The translations under genes and the position numbers were made by a program. This document shows positions 51,414 through 61,400 of a stretch of 64,000 nucleotides of DNA, piece by piece; within the stretch, counting starts at the first letter, position 1; each line of letters opens with the position of its first letter. Origin of the DNA: JBBRRP01 sp038251425 (GTDB taxonomy: Bacteria > Myxococcota_A > Polyangia > Polyangiales > Polyangiaceae); the NCBI GenBank assembly GCA_038251425.1, contig JBBSBI010000004.1:1-64000 (forward strand), read 5' to 3'. The notes under the pieces are model-generated. The model saw only the letters and a list, made by a program, of their open reading frames with translations, did no database searches and was not told the origin of the DNA.

Positions 51414-51920
51414 TCAAACTTCGGGAGCGTCGGGAGTCCCCGCAGGATTGCGGTAATTCTCTGTACTCGCGACGAACTCGTGCTCCATCGAGCGAATCGT
51501 GGGGGGCGGTGGATCCCCGTAAAGCTCCAACTGAGTCGCCGCCCAAAGCTCCCGGCGAACCAACTCGGAATATGCTGCTTCTTTGGGGTCGCCGCGGTAG
51601 TTGTCCAGAGCCTGATCCGCTTCTTTCAGCTCCAACCGCGCGCGCACAGGATCGACCTCTTCTTTGGTCATGAAGTTGTCGGTGAGCAAGCGTGCAACAT
51701 CAGAGGCCACCTCGACAAATCCGGCGCCAACCGCAACGCGCCGCTCGACGCCGCCTACGAAATAACTCACGATACCCGTGCGAAGGGCCGCCAAAAGCGG
51801 GCGATGCCCGGGCAACACGCCGAACTCCCCATCCACACTGGGTGCGGTGAGCTCGCTCACGTCGGCAGTCAGTTTGACGCCTTCGGGAGTGACGATTTGA
51901 AGCTTGATGCTATCGGCCAT
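51414..51920 (-). CDS. atpC: ATP synthase F1 epsilon subunit
   Basis: 168 residues. The beta-sandwich start KLQIVTPEGVKLTADVSELT and DGEFGVLPGHRPLLAALRTG are intact. A helical part (ARLELKEADQALDNYRGD) is followed by an unusual ~40-residue tail (DPPPPTIRSMEHEFVASTE...) beyond the normal length of ~130-140. The epsilon subunit connects the central stalk and regulates ATP hydrolysis. It is 21 bases after atpD. Confidence 0.92.
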   Translation of the reverse strand: MADSIKLQIVTPEGVKLTADVSELTAPSVDGEFGVLPGHRPLLAALRTGIVSYFVGGVERRVAVGAGFVEVASDVARLLTDNFMTKEEVDPVRARLELKEADQALDNYRGDPKEAAYSELVRRELWAATQLELYGDPPPPTIRSMEHEFVASTENYRNPAGTPDAPEV

Positions 51921-51940
51921 GCTGAGCCCTTCGGACTTTC

Positions 51941-53398
51941 TTAGGCAGCCTGCTGCTTTAGTTTAGCGGCTTTGGCCTTGGCATCTTCGATGTTGCCGAC
52001 CAGGTAAAATGCCTGTTCAGGCAGATCATCGAGCTCACCGGAAAGGATCGCCTTGAACCCGATGATGGTTTCTTTGAGGGGCACGTACCGCCCTTCAAGG
52101 CCTGTAAACTGCGAGGCCACGAAGAAGGGTTGCGACAAGAAACGCTGGATCTTCCGAGCGCGCGAAACGATCAGGCGATCGTCCTCGCTCAATTCGTCCA
52201 TGCCCAAGATCGCGATGATGTCCTGCAGATCTTTGTAGCGCTGCAAAATCTGCTGAACTTGGCGGGCTACAGCGTAGTGTTCGTCGCCCACAATCTGGGG
52301 CGATAGCATGGTGCTGGTGGAGTCCAACGGGTCCACGGCAGGGTAGATGCCAAGCTCGGAGATCGCTCGTGAGAGCACCGTCGTCGCATCCAAGTGAGCA
52401 AAGGTCGTCGCGGGGGCCGGATCGGTGAGATCGTCGGCGGGCACGTAAATCGCCTGCACGCTCGTGATGCTGCCCTTGGTGGTGGAGGTGATGCGCTCTT
52501 GGAGTGCGCCCATTTCCGTAGCCAAAGTTGGCTGATAACCCACGGCGCTCGGCATGCGCCCGAGCAGGGCTGACACTTCGCTGCCTGCTTGGGTGAAGCG
52601 AAACATATTATCCACGAACAGAAGGACGTCTTGGCCTTGCTCATCTCGGAAATACTCCGCAACCGTGAGTGCACTCAAAGCTACTCGAGCACGTGCCCCC
52701 GGGGGCTCATTCATCTGCCCGTAAACAAGCGCAGTCTTGCTCAAAACGGAACCGCCGCTCTCAAGTTTCGACTCTGCCATTTCGTAGTAGAGGTCGTTAC
52801 CTTCGCGAGTGCGCTCGCCAACACCGGCAAAGCAGCTCACCCCACCGTGCGCCTTGGCGACATTGTTGATGAGCTCCATGATCAGCACCGTTTTGCCCAC
52901 GCCCGCGCCGCCAAACAGCCCAATCTTTCCGCCTTTGCGGTACGGGGCCAGCAGGTCAACGACCTTAATGCCGGTCTCGAAGATTTCTACATTGGTACTC
53001 TGATCGACGAACGCCGGAGCAGGCCGGTGAATCGGCCACGATGTCGTCGCATTGACGGGACCGCGCTCATCCACGGGCTTACCGATCACATTGAGAATGC
53101 GACCTAGTGTTTCCTTGCCCACAGGCATCTGGATGGGTGCGCCAGTGTCCCGGACTTCGGTCCCACGAACGAGACCTTCGGTGGCGTCCATCGCAATGGT
53201 GCGCACCATCGATTCGCCGAGATGTGCGGCGACCTCAAGCACCAGGTTGTCCTTCTCCTTCGAAATATTGGGATTCGTCAGGATCAGCGCATTCAGGATC
53301 TTGGGCAACTGGCCAGGGGGAAATGCCACGTCCACGACGGGGCCGATAACCTGACTGATTTTGCCTGTGGAGAGTCCGGAGCTTCCGTTGTTAGCCAT
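51941..53398 (-). CDS. atpD: ATP synthase F1 beta subunit
   Basis: 485 residues, the catalytic F1 subunit. Walker A GGAGVGKTVLIMEL, catalytic Glu in FAGVGERTREGNDLY, and the family signature PAVDPLDSTSTML are all present. Length is normal. Unlike the usual atpAGDC order, no atpA or atpG is upstream: the divergent dnaG gene begins 213 bases away, so the F1 operon is split in this genome. Confidence 0.97.
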   Translation of the reverse strand: MANNGSSGLSTGKISQVIGPVVDVAFPPGQLPKILNALILTNPNISKEKDNLVLEVAAHLGESMVRTIAMDATEGLVRGTEVRDTGAPIQMPVGKETLGRILNVIGKPVDERGPVNATTSWPIHRPAPAFVDQSTNVEIFETGIKVVDLLAPYRKGGKIGLFGGAGVGKTVLIMELINNVAKAHGGVSCFAGVGERTREGNDLYYEMAESKLESGGSVLSKTALVYGQMNEPPGARARVALSALTVAEYFRDEQGQDVLLFVDNMFRFTQAGSEVSALLGRMPSAVGYQPTLATEMGALQERITSTTKGSITSVQAIYVPADDLTDPAPATTFAHLDATTVLSRAISELGIYPAVDPLDSTSTMLSPQIVGDEHYAVARQVQQILQRYKDLQDIIAILGMDELSEDDRLIVSRARKIQRFLSQPFFVASQFTGLEGRYVPLKETIIGFKAILSGELDDLPEQAFYLVGNIEDAKAKAAKLKQQAA

Positions 53399-53611
53399 AT
53401 TCTATCGTATCTACGCAATGATTGAAAACTCATCGCCAAAGCGAAGTTCGCGGCGGGCCTTACCATGCGCAACCCGGCATGCCAACGCTTGCGAGACCGA
53501 AGATTCGGGCATTGCGTGGGGGAGCGTTGCCCCAACAGGAGGTTCCTCGGCCGTTTTTTGGGATTCGGCCATTGGCGGAGGTGGCGCCCGCGGGGTATCA
53601 GTCTGGTCGCG

Positions 53612-55522
53612 GTGATAGGCCAAGAGACCATTGACCGCGTTCGAGCCCAGACCTCCATCGCCAAGCTGATCGGTGAATCGGTAAAGCTCGAACGCCGGGG
53701 AAGAAGCCACACAGGACTGTGCCCTTTCCATAAGGAGAAGAGCCCGAGCTTCCACGTCTCCGAGGAACGTGGCTTCTATCATTGTTTTGGCTGCGCACAG
53801 TCGGGTGATGTTTTTAAGTTCTGCCAGGAAGCGATGGGGCTCTCCTTCGTGGAGTCCATCCGGTACTTGGCCGAGCGCGCTGGGATAGAGATCGTTGAAA
53901 CGGAGCGCGAGGCACCCGAGGAACGCGAACGCAAACGAAAGCGTCAGGAGTTGCTGGAGGTCAGCGCCGAAGCCGCGAAATATTTTGAGAATGAACTGCG
54001 CATCCACCCTCTGGCCCGCTACGCGCGGGAAGAGCTGGCACGCCGGCAACTGGATCTAGACGGGCCCGAAGCCACGCAGAAGGCGCTGCAATCATTTCGG
54101 ATTGGCTACGCACCGTACGGCTGGGAAGGCCTCGCGCTACATCTTCGGAACGCCGGCTTCAACCTGCACAGCGCCGAGAGCGTGGGCCTCGTGCAAGAGC
54201 GGCGGCAGGGCCCCGGCTACTATGACCGCTTTCGCCATCGATTGATGTTTGCCGTCCTTGATCTGCAGGGTGCCGTTGTTGGTTTCAGTGGGCGCGCGCT
54301 CGCCGATCCTTCCGCGGACGAGCTGTCCCGTCTAGGCCTCCCCCCGCTGCCGGTGGCCAAACCTGGGGATAATGTGGCCAAATACATCAATTCCCCAGAA
54401 TCGCTGATCTACCGCAAACGCGACGTGGTGTTTGGCCTTTACCAGGCCCGCCAGGGCATTCGCCGCACAGAAAACTGCGTGTTGGTCGAAGGAAATTTTG
54501 ACGTGATGAGCCTGCACGCACGCGGGCACGATAACGCAGTAGCTCCTCTCGGTACGGCATTCACTGCCGAGCAGGCCCGTCAGATCCGGCGCTTCACCCC
54601 CCGAGTTACCCTGCTCTTTGATGGCGATAGCGCCGGCAAGCGAGCGGCGCAGGCTTCGCGCGAAACCTGCAATGAAGTGGAGCTTGAAGCTCGGGTTGCC
54701 GAGCTCCCAGCCGGCACGGACCCAGATGATTTCAGCCGCGAGCGGGGCGCCGAAGCACTCACGCGTTTGATCGGATCGGCACGTGGGATGATCGAGTACC
54801 TCATCGACTGCGCACTCGACACCGGGTTTGCACTGAACGATGCACGCGCACGCGCCGAAAAAGTTCGGCAAGTGGTGGAGCTTTTGAGTTCGGAAAAGGA
54901 CCCCACACTGCGCAGTATGGCGGAGCAACACGCCGACCGAATTGCAGCGCGGCTCGGTATCCACGACGTTCGCACCTTTCGGTCGCTTGCTGCAGCGGTG
55001 CGCCAAGGCCTCAGGCAGCCTAACGGGCGGCCCGAGCCGGCGCCGTCCTCGCAGGTTGCCCCGCCTTCCACGGCGCGCAGCCGTGACAGACGCCAACAAG
55101 TGGAGTGGGAAATTCTTGGCGCATTGCTCGATTATCCCGAGCTTTTCGCGGGAGCCGAACTCAAGGCGGGAGTCCATCTGCTGATCGGCGATGTCGCCAT
55201 TGCCATCGCCGCATTGCACCATTCGGGTCTGGATATGGACCGCAGCTCCGCCGAACAGGTTCTTGCCAACTTGCCCCCATCGATCCATCCGTTCGCCCTC
55301 GCTCGGCTCGCATCACCCAGGCATTGCCGCTTGGAAGACGCGCGCACGGAACTCGTTGGCAACATGGACAAGCTCAAGCGAATTGAGATGGCGCGGCAGA
55401 CGACAGAAACGGTTGAGGAAATCGAACGTGCCGCCAAATCGGGAGATTTTGACCAGGAGCTGCTGCTCTTGGGCGAGCAAATGCGACGCGCCAAGGCGCG
55501 TCATGGCTTGATTGAGAGGTAG
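53612..55522 (+). CDS. dnaG: DNA primase
   Basis: 636 residues from GTG 53612, where the family start IGQETIDRVRAQTSI begins. The CHC2 zinc ribbon has C37, H40, C58 and C61 (CPFHKEK and YHCFGC). The TOPRIM core has VLVEGNFDVMSL and LLFDGDSAGKRAA. The C-terminal DnaB-binding helical part is present (WEILGALLDYPELF). It makes RNA primers at the fork. The frame is open upstream, but the added residues do not resemble primase. It is followed 2 bases later by rpoD. Confidence 0.93.
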   Translation: MIGQETIDRVRAQTSIAKLIGESVKLERRGRSHTGLCPFHKEKSPSFHVSEERGFYHCFGCAQSGDVFKFCQEAMGLSFVESIRYLAERAGIEIVETEREAPEERERKRKRQELLEVSAEAAKYFENELRIHPLARYAREELARRQLDLDGPEATQKALQSFRIGYAPYGWEGLALHLRNAGFNLHSAESVGLVQERRQGPGYYDRFRHRLMFAVLDLQGAVVGFSGRALADPSADELSRLGLPPLPVAKPGDNVAKYINSPESLIYRKRDVVFGLYQARQGIRRTENCVLVEGNFDVMSLHARGHDNAVAPLGTAFTAEQARQIRRFTPRVTLLFDGDSAGKRAAQASRETCNEVELEARVAELPAGTDPDDFSRERGAEALTRLIGSARGMIEYLIDCALDTGFALNDARARAEKVRQVVELLSSEKDPTLRSMAEQHADRIAARLGIHDVRTFRSLAAAVRQGLRQPNGRPEPAPSSQVAPPSTARSRDRRQQVEWEILGALLDYPELFAGAELKAGVHLLIGDVAIAIAALHHSGLDMDRSSAEQVLANLPPSIHPFALARLASPRHCRLEDARTELVGNMDKLKRIEMARQTTETVEEIERAAKSGDFDQELLLLGEQMRRAKARHGLIER

Positions 55523-55524
55523 CC

Positions 55525-57189
55525 GTGGCAATAGAGAAGTCGCCCGAAAGCACAGCACCCAAGTCACCCCACCAAGATGCGCTAGAGCAGGCCAAAGCGG
55601 ACCTAATCAGCCTTGGAAAAGTGCGGGGGTTTCTCACTTACGACGATGTCCAAAGCTCGCTGCCAGCCGAAGACCTCGGCCCCGATCAGATGGACGACCT
55701 GCTCTCGAGCCTCGGCGATGCTGCCATTGAGGTAGTGGAGGCAAACGCTAAGCTCACGCCAATTCCCGCACCTCAAGTCGCGGCGCCCACCTCTCGCCTC
55801 GCAAAGGCGAGCAAGAAGCCGATCGCACCCAGCCGTTCCGCGACCAAAACCAGCAAGCTTTCCGATGAGGATCTTTTTAAGAGCAACGACCCCGTTCGCA
55901 TGTACCTCCGCAAAATGGGTAGCGTCGCGCTGCTCACTCGCGACGGGGAAGTGGCCATCGCGAAGCGGATCGAGGCTGGCGAAAACGCTGTCTTGAGCTC
56001 GATCCTATCTAGCCCAATTGCGGTTCAGGAAATCATCGATCTCGGCGAGCGACTGAAGAACAATAAAATCCGCGCGCGAGACATCGTCAAGGACGGTGAC
56101 GATGAAGAGCGCGAATTCAACGAAGAAGCAGCCGAGAAACGCCTCTTCAAGTTGCTCGACAAAGTGAAACGCTTTGAAAAGCGCGCTTCGGAGCTAGAAG
56201 AAGCGCGAAAGAATACCAAGGATGTTCGCCGTCGAGAGATCGACAATGATCTGAATGACAACCAAGCTGAGCTTGTCACTACCTTGCAGGAGATGCGCCT
56301 CAACAAGAAAACGATCGACAAGATCGTTGGCAAGCTGAAGAGCATTATCGACAAAGTTCACACCACCGAAAAGGGTGTGAAACGGGTCGAAACGGAGTTC
56401 CCAATCAACGTCCCCGAGCTGCTCGCCACGTACAACGCGATCCGAGCCGGAGAGCGCCGGGCAGGCCTGGCCAAGTCCGAACTCATCGAAGCCAATCTGA
56501 GGCTCGTGGTGTCGATCGCTAAGAAGTACACCAACCGCGGCCTCCAATTTCTGGATCTGATCCAGGAAGGGAACCTTGGTTTGATGAAAGCGGTCGAAAA
56601 GTTTGAGTACCAACGCGGTTACAAATTCAGCACCTATGCCACGTGGTGGATCCGTCAAGCCATCACGCGTGCGATCGCCGATCAAGCGAGGACGATTCGG
56701 GTTCCTGTGCACATGATCGAAACGATCAACAAACTGATTCGCACCTCCCGCTATCTGGTTCAAGAATTTGGACGCGAGCCAACGCCCGAAGAAATCGCCG
56801 ACAAAATGGCGCTTTCGCTCGACAAAGTGCGCAAGATCATGAGAATCACCAAGGAGCCTATCAGCCTTGAGACTCCGATCAGCGAAGAGGAAGATAGCCA
56901 CTTGGGGGATTTCATCGAAGACAAAAACGCCATTTCGCCCGCGGAGGCCGTGATGAACATGAGCCTCAGCGATCAGACGCGACGCGTGTTGAAGAGCCTC
57001 ACGCCGCGCGAAGAAAAAGTGCTGAGGATGCGTTTCGGCATTGGCGAAAAGAGCGATCACACGCTTGAAGAAGTTGGGGAGGATTTCGAGGTGACCCGGG
57101 AGCGCATTCGTCAGATTGAGGCCAAGGCCCTACGAAAGCTCCGCCATCCTAGGCGTTCGAAGCAACTCAAGAGCTTTCTCGATGGCTGA
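55525..57189 (+). CDS. rpoD: RNA polymerase primary sigma factor (sigma-70)
   Basis: 554 residues, start GTG. Region 1.1 (residues ~25-75), region 1.2 near 122 (VRMYLRKMGSVALLTRDGE), an acidic non-conserved insert, region 2 from ~318 (ANLRLVVSIAKKYTNRGLQF, YKFSTYATWWIRQAI) and region 4 from ~491 (LTPREEKVLRMRFGIG, VTRERIRQIEAKALRKLRHP). It directs the core enzyme to housekeeping promoters. The dnaG-rpoD pairing is the classic macromolecular-synthesis order, without rpsU upstream here. Confidence 0.97.
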   Translation: MAIEKSPESTAPKSPHQDALEQAKADLISLGKVRGFLTYDDVQSSLPAEDLGPDQMDDLLSSLGDAAIEVVEANAKLTPIPAPQVAAPTSRLAKASKKPIAPSRSATKTSKLSDEDLFKSNDPVRMYLRKMGSVALLTRDGEVAIAKRIEAGENAVLSSILSSPIAVQEIIDLGERLKNNKIRARDIVKDGDDEEREFNEEAAEKRLFKLLDKVKRFEKRASELEEARKNTKDVRRREIDNDLNDNQAELVTTLQEMRLNKKTIDKIVGKLKSIIDKVHTTEKGVKRVETEFPINVPELLATYNAIRAGERRAGLAKSELIEANLRLVVSIAKKYTNRGLQFLDLIQEGNLGLMKAVEKFEYQRGYKFSTYATWWIRQAITRAIADQARTIRVPVHMIETINKLIRTSRYLVQEFGREPTPEEIADKMALSLDKVRKIMRITKEPISLETPISEEEDSHLGDFIEDKNAISPAEAVMNMSLSDQTRRVLKSLTPREEKVLRMRFGIGEKSDHTLEEVGEDFEVTRERIRQIEAKALRKLRHPRRSKQLKSFLDG

Positions 57190-57256
57190 ATCCCTGGTTT
57201 GATTGGCCGAATGGCCGAATGTCGCCCCGTTACCCATTCGGGGTAAACGGCCGGGG

Positions 57257-57287
57257 TTGACCAGCACCCCTCCGGCAGGGCTAGTAT
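57257..57287 (+). promoter_or_regulatory. Weak candidate promoter for the OmpA-family lipoprotein
   Basis: TTGACC (57257-57262) and TAGTAT (57282-57287) resemble -35 and -10 boxes, but the 19-base spacer is long. It lies 43 bases before the lipoprotein start and after the rpoD stop. Transcription start not known. Confidence 0.3.
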
Positions 57288-57330
57288 CCCGAGCTTGAGG
57301 GATTTGTTTAATCTGTTTAGGGAGAAATCC

Positions 57331-57996
57331 ATGCAGGCATTTAGCTTAAGAAGAAGCCGTGTTCCGGTACTTGGTGGCATCATTGCATTTGCTGCGACGG
57401 TCAGCATGACCGCTTGCGGAGGCGCCACCGTTTTTCAAGACCAATCCGCAATTGCTATTGCTGGCACGCCACCTCCGGCGCCACCACCGCCCAAGGTCGA
57501 GGCCCCGCCCGCGCCGCCCGCGCGTGTCGAGGTGCGAGCCGACAAGATCGAGATCAACGAGAAGATCCAATTCGATCACAATGCCTCTACCATCAAGCCG
57601 GTGTCCTTCAGCCTGCTGGATGAGATTGCCGATGTGATCCGGAAGAACCCCCAGATCAAGAAGCTCGCGATCGAAGGGCATGCGAGCAGCGAAGGGGATG
57701 CCAACAATAACAAGAAGCTTTCGGACTCACGCGCCAAGGCCGTCATGGCTTATCTCACCGGCAAGGGCATCCAGGCAGGCAGACTCACGGCGAAGGGCTA
57801 CGGTTCCGAAAAGCCCATCGCAACCAACGATACGGATGAAGGCAAGGAAAAGAATCGCCGCGTTGAGTTCACCATCGTTGAGCAGGATGTCACCACCAAG
57901 AAAGTGGAAGTCGGCGCCGATGGCAAAGAGAAGGTCGTCGAAGTCAGCAAATCCACCGAAAAAGTGGAACCACCCAACCCGAAGCTAATGAAATAG
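57331..57996 (+). CDS. OmpA-family (Pal-like) lipoprotein
   Basis: 221 residues from ATG 57331 (GGGAG 7-8 bases upstream). Lipobox MTAC, Cys at 29, then a Pro-rich spacer (PPPAPPPPKVEAPPAPP), then the OmpA peptidoglycan-binding domain: IQFDHNASTIKP, IEGHASSEGDANNNKKLSDS, GKGIQAGRLTAKGYGSEKP, KEKNRRVEF. It tethers the outer membrane to peptidoglycan, as Pal does. A charged tail follows the domain. The next lipoprotein gene starts 36 bases downstream, probably in the same transcript. Confidence 0.88.
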   Translation: MQAFSLRRSRVPVLGGIIAFAATVSMTACGGATVFQDQSAIAIAGTPPPAPPPPKVEAPPAPPARVEVRADKIEINEKIQFDHNASTIKPVSFSLLDEIADVIRKNPQIKKLAIEGHASSEGDANNNKKLSDSRAKAVMAYLTGKGIQAGRLTAKGYGSEKPIATNDTDEGKEKNRRVEFTIVEQDVTTKKVEVGADGKEKVVEVSKSTEKVEPPNPKLMK

Positions 57997-58032
57997 CCGG
58001 AGTTTCTCACCCCTCATTTTGGAGTTTTTGTG

Positions 58033-58437
58033 ATGACGAAAGCAGTAGTTAAATTAGGCTTTTTCGCCTTGGCCACGAGCGCCCTCGGGTGTTCGTTCAT
58101 GATGCGAAGCCCAGAGGACTACCGGCGTGATACCCGGACGGTGCTCGAGCAGCGTCAGGCAGCGCTGGTAACCTGTTACGACGCCGCTCGGAAAGGTGAT
58201 CCGTCGGCCAAGGGTACTGTCGCGGTGAAGTTCAAGATCGAAAAAGACACCGGCAAAATCATGAACGCAGCGGTCGCGGCTGATCAGACGACGGCGCCTG
58301 CCGCATTGGGTGAGTGCGTGGTGGGTTCTTTGAACGGCCTGGTGTTAACCCCGCCCGATCACAAAGATGGAGAGGCCACCTTCGTCTGGGATTTCCAACC
58401 CGGAGCTGCACCCGCTCCAGCTGCACCAGCTGGCTGA
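58033..58437 (+). CDS. Lipoprotein with AgmX/PglI-like C-terminal domain
   Basis: 134 residues. Lipobox ALGC with Cys at 20. The mature part matches the Myxococcota AgmX/PglI C-terminal pattern: ALVTCYDAARKGDPSAKGTV, VKFKIEKDTGKIMNAAV and GECVVGSLNGLVLTPP, with two cysteines in the usual places (CY and ECV). That domain is TonB-C-like and occurs in gliding- and pilus-associated proteins. It ends with an Ala/Pro tail. A GTG lies one codon upstream; ATG 58033 has better spacing from GGAG. Confidence 0.75.
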   Translation: MTKAVVKLGFFALATSALGCSFMMRSPEDYRRDTRTVLEQRQAALVTCYDAARKGDPSAKGTVAVKFKIEKDTGKIMNAAVAADQTTAPAALGECVVGSLNGLVLTPPDHKDGEATFVWDFQPGAAPAPAAPAG

Positions 58438-58458
58438 AAAAGAACTTCTTACAGCAAC

Positions 58459-58494
58459 AACGCCAAGCTCTAAGCACGGAGTTTGGCGTTTTTT
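58459..58494 (+). terminator. Intrinsic terminator
   Basis: AACGCCAAGCTC pairs with GAGTTTGGCGTT (12 bp with one G-U pair) around an 8-base loop, followed by a T-run (58489-58494). It ends the lipoprotein transcript and overlaps the stop codon of the convergent gene. Confidence 0.88.
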
Positions 58495-61400
58495 ATTGGC
58501 TCTCTTGCCAGGGGTGACCCAAGCGCCCCAGAGCTTGGATAGCCTCACGTCGGTAAGGTGAATCAGTCGGGCTGAGGCGCAGAAACTGCTCCCAATGCTC
58601 AACAGCTTGGGGAACGGCGCCGAGCGCTTGAGCCAGCATGTGGTGCGCTTCCCACAGCCAGCGGGGACGTGGATCTTGCTTCTCCCCCAAAGCCACCGCC
58701 CGCTCGAGGTGCGATTGTGCTGGGGCCTCTTGCCGATTGGCCACTAACAGCCTCCCGTAGCGAAACTGCCAAAGAGGTTCGTCTGGGCGCCCTTCCAGTG
58801 CGATTTGCCAATGTGCTAGCGCTTCAGACTCCATCCCAAGATCGTAGTAGGAATCAGCAAGCGCAGCGTGCACGTCGTACGCGCTTGGCCGAAGGCGGAG
58901 GGCCTCAGTGAAATCAGCGACGGCATCTTTCGCTGCGCCCTGTCGGGCGGAAAGAATTCCGCGGCGCCAGTACGCATCTGCGAACCCTTTGTCCAGCTCA
59001 AGCGCTTTGTTAAACGATGCTCGAGCTTTGTCCATCTGGCCAATGTCCGCGGCGACCCAGCCAACATAGAGATGATATTGAGCCCGATTAGGATCGAGCT
59101 CCACAGCGCGCTGTAGCATTCGCTGGGCGTCGCTCAGATTATTCCCTTCGACCAGGAGTGCACGCCCCAAACAATGGCTCGTCTCCGCGGAATTCGGCCG
59201 AACCTCCAAGACTTTCCGCAACAGGACGCTGGCCTCTTTGCCACGTCCGGCGGCAGCTTTCCCACACCCCACTCGAAGCATCACATCTAGATCGGTTGGC
59301 GCCTTGGCCAGCGCCTGTTCGTAAGCGTGTAGTGCCTGCTCCCGGTTGCCAGATTCCTCGAACAAAAGTCCTCGTTCGAGAGCGAGCCCCGGGTGATCCG
59401 TATCTGCGGCCGCCACTTCATCGAATACCTGAAGCGCGTCAGCAAAGCGCCGCATGCGCCTAAGAGCGACCCCCAATTCAAACTTCACGCCGACATCTTT
59501 GGGATCTAACGCGAGCGCCGCACGGTATTCCGTCAGCGCAGCATCATAGTTGCCCTGGCTGGATGCCAGGTCGCCAAAGGCGCGATGAATGGCCGGGGCA
59601 TTGGGGAGGCTCTTCTGCGCCTCAGCCAAGATATTCTTGGCCTCGACATCTCGACCCAGCTGATTGAGAAGCGTGACGAGGCCAACGTAGGCACTCACCG
59701 TTCGAAGCTTGCCTCCGCCCAGAGAAATAGCCTGCCGGTAACTTTTTTCCGCAGCTTCACGCCGACCCAGCGCGTCTTGGGCGCGGCCTAGCCAATAGGC
59801 GACTTCAAATTCTTTGGGGTGAGCTTCGTGTAACTTCTTGAGGTCAGCCTCCGCGTCATCCAAACGCTCCAAGCTGAGCTTGGATTGTGCAATCCCGATT
59901 TGCGCCTTCAGGTTATCCGCATCGCTTTGATTACTCGCCTCGAATCGGGCCAGAGCTTCGGAATGGCGCCCAGCTTGCTGGAGCGTCTTGCCGAGGCCGA
60001 TGAGCGCAAAGGCGTCCTGCGGATTCACTTTGAGGGCTTGCTCGTAGGCCTTCTCGGCTTGGCTGATCCGGGAGCGAGAGGCATGAATATCGCCGAAAAG
60101 GGTGTGTGCGCGCACCACCTCTTCTGAGCTTGCTCCCGACTTCGGGTCAACCACAGCTGACAGCCAGACGCTCGCTGGCCCCTCCTGCTCATCCGTTTCC
60201 CACGAGAGCTCCGCTAGCAGCACCTTGGAGGCACAGTGCTCAGGGTTAGCCAATAGCGCTGCCTGAGCGGCTTCTTTGGCGCCCACCGCGTCACCGGCTT
60301 GGTGCTTTGCTCGCGCCAATCCGAACCACGTTCGCGCGCTTTTCTCGACGGCCCGAGCGCGCTCCCAAGCGGAAATAGCTAGCGCTGGATCCTTGTGAGC
60401 GCGAAGAGCCATCTCCGCGTACATGGTGAGGACATCAACATTCTTAGGCTCTCGCCGTTCGAGATCGCGAAGCTGATTGAGGGGGCGGGCTAGGTTTTCT
60501 CTGGAACCTGCAGCGGCGCGCGCCAATTCGAGGTATGGGATATCGCTCTGCTCGGTGAGCTCCGTGAGCAAGACCTCGGCGCTCGCCTGGATCTCGGGAG
60601 CTTTTTCGAAACGCAACTTCTGCATGAAGCCCACAAACACAGCGTAGGCCACGAAGCTTTTCTCGCGAGGCGCCTTTGAGTGTGCGGCCTTCACGAGTTC
60701 GAACGCACGTTTGCCGTCATTGAAAGTATCTTTGGCCATGGCAGCCCGAGCCTCCGCCACCGTTGCATCCAAGAGCGCTTGGTGCGCCTCTCGATTCAGT
60801 TGATCTCCAATGAAATAATAACCGAATGGCCCTATATTGGGCACGAATGTGAGCGCGCCGCCACCGAGGAAGAGGGGGGTGAATACGAGCGCAGCAATCT
60901 TCAACGCGCGACGCGCTGGCACGATGTCTGATTCGTTACTCTTCAGCGCTACGCGCTTGATCGCCGCCGAAGAGGCCGCAGGCGCTGTGCTCGAAAACAC
61001 GGACGTGTTCGCGGGCGGGCGGTTGGAGGTGCCTGCGGTGTCGAGCTCAATCAGACCCAGTTGAGGCCGCCCTGCAGTCTGGCCGGGTGCGGGCTCCGCG
61101 CCTGAATTCGGTGGCTGGCTGTCGGCGCCGGGCAACGAAATCTCTCCAAAACTATCTGGGCCGGAACGCAACGATTCGCGCGGAGGGCTGTTCAAAGGTG
61201 CAAAACCTCCGGGCCCGCCAAACGGCGGATTGCTGAGGCTGGCTCGCGGTGGCTGACTGTCGAAAGAAAACTCCCCGTCCATCCCAAACGCCGGCGCTGC
61301 CCCGTTGGGCGATTGACTCCCGAAGGGTCCGAGGTCGGACTGACTCGCGCGACCAGCAGCAACCCCGAGCGGCGGAGGCCGATTGGAGAGCGAAGGCATT

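Noticed and set aside
51403..51546. Extended rsmA start at 51546
   Set aside because: It would overlap atpC in another frame; the TTG at 51402 with GAGGA upstream fits the family start.
53465..53611. Extended dnaG start at 53465
   Set aside because: The extra 49 residues are Arg/Cys-rich and unlike primase; the family start is at 53612.
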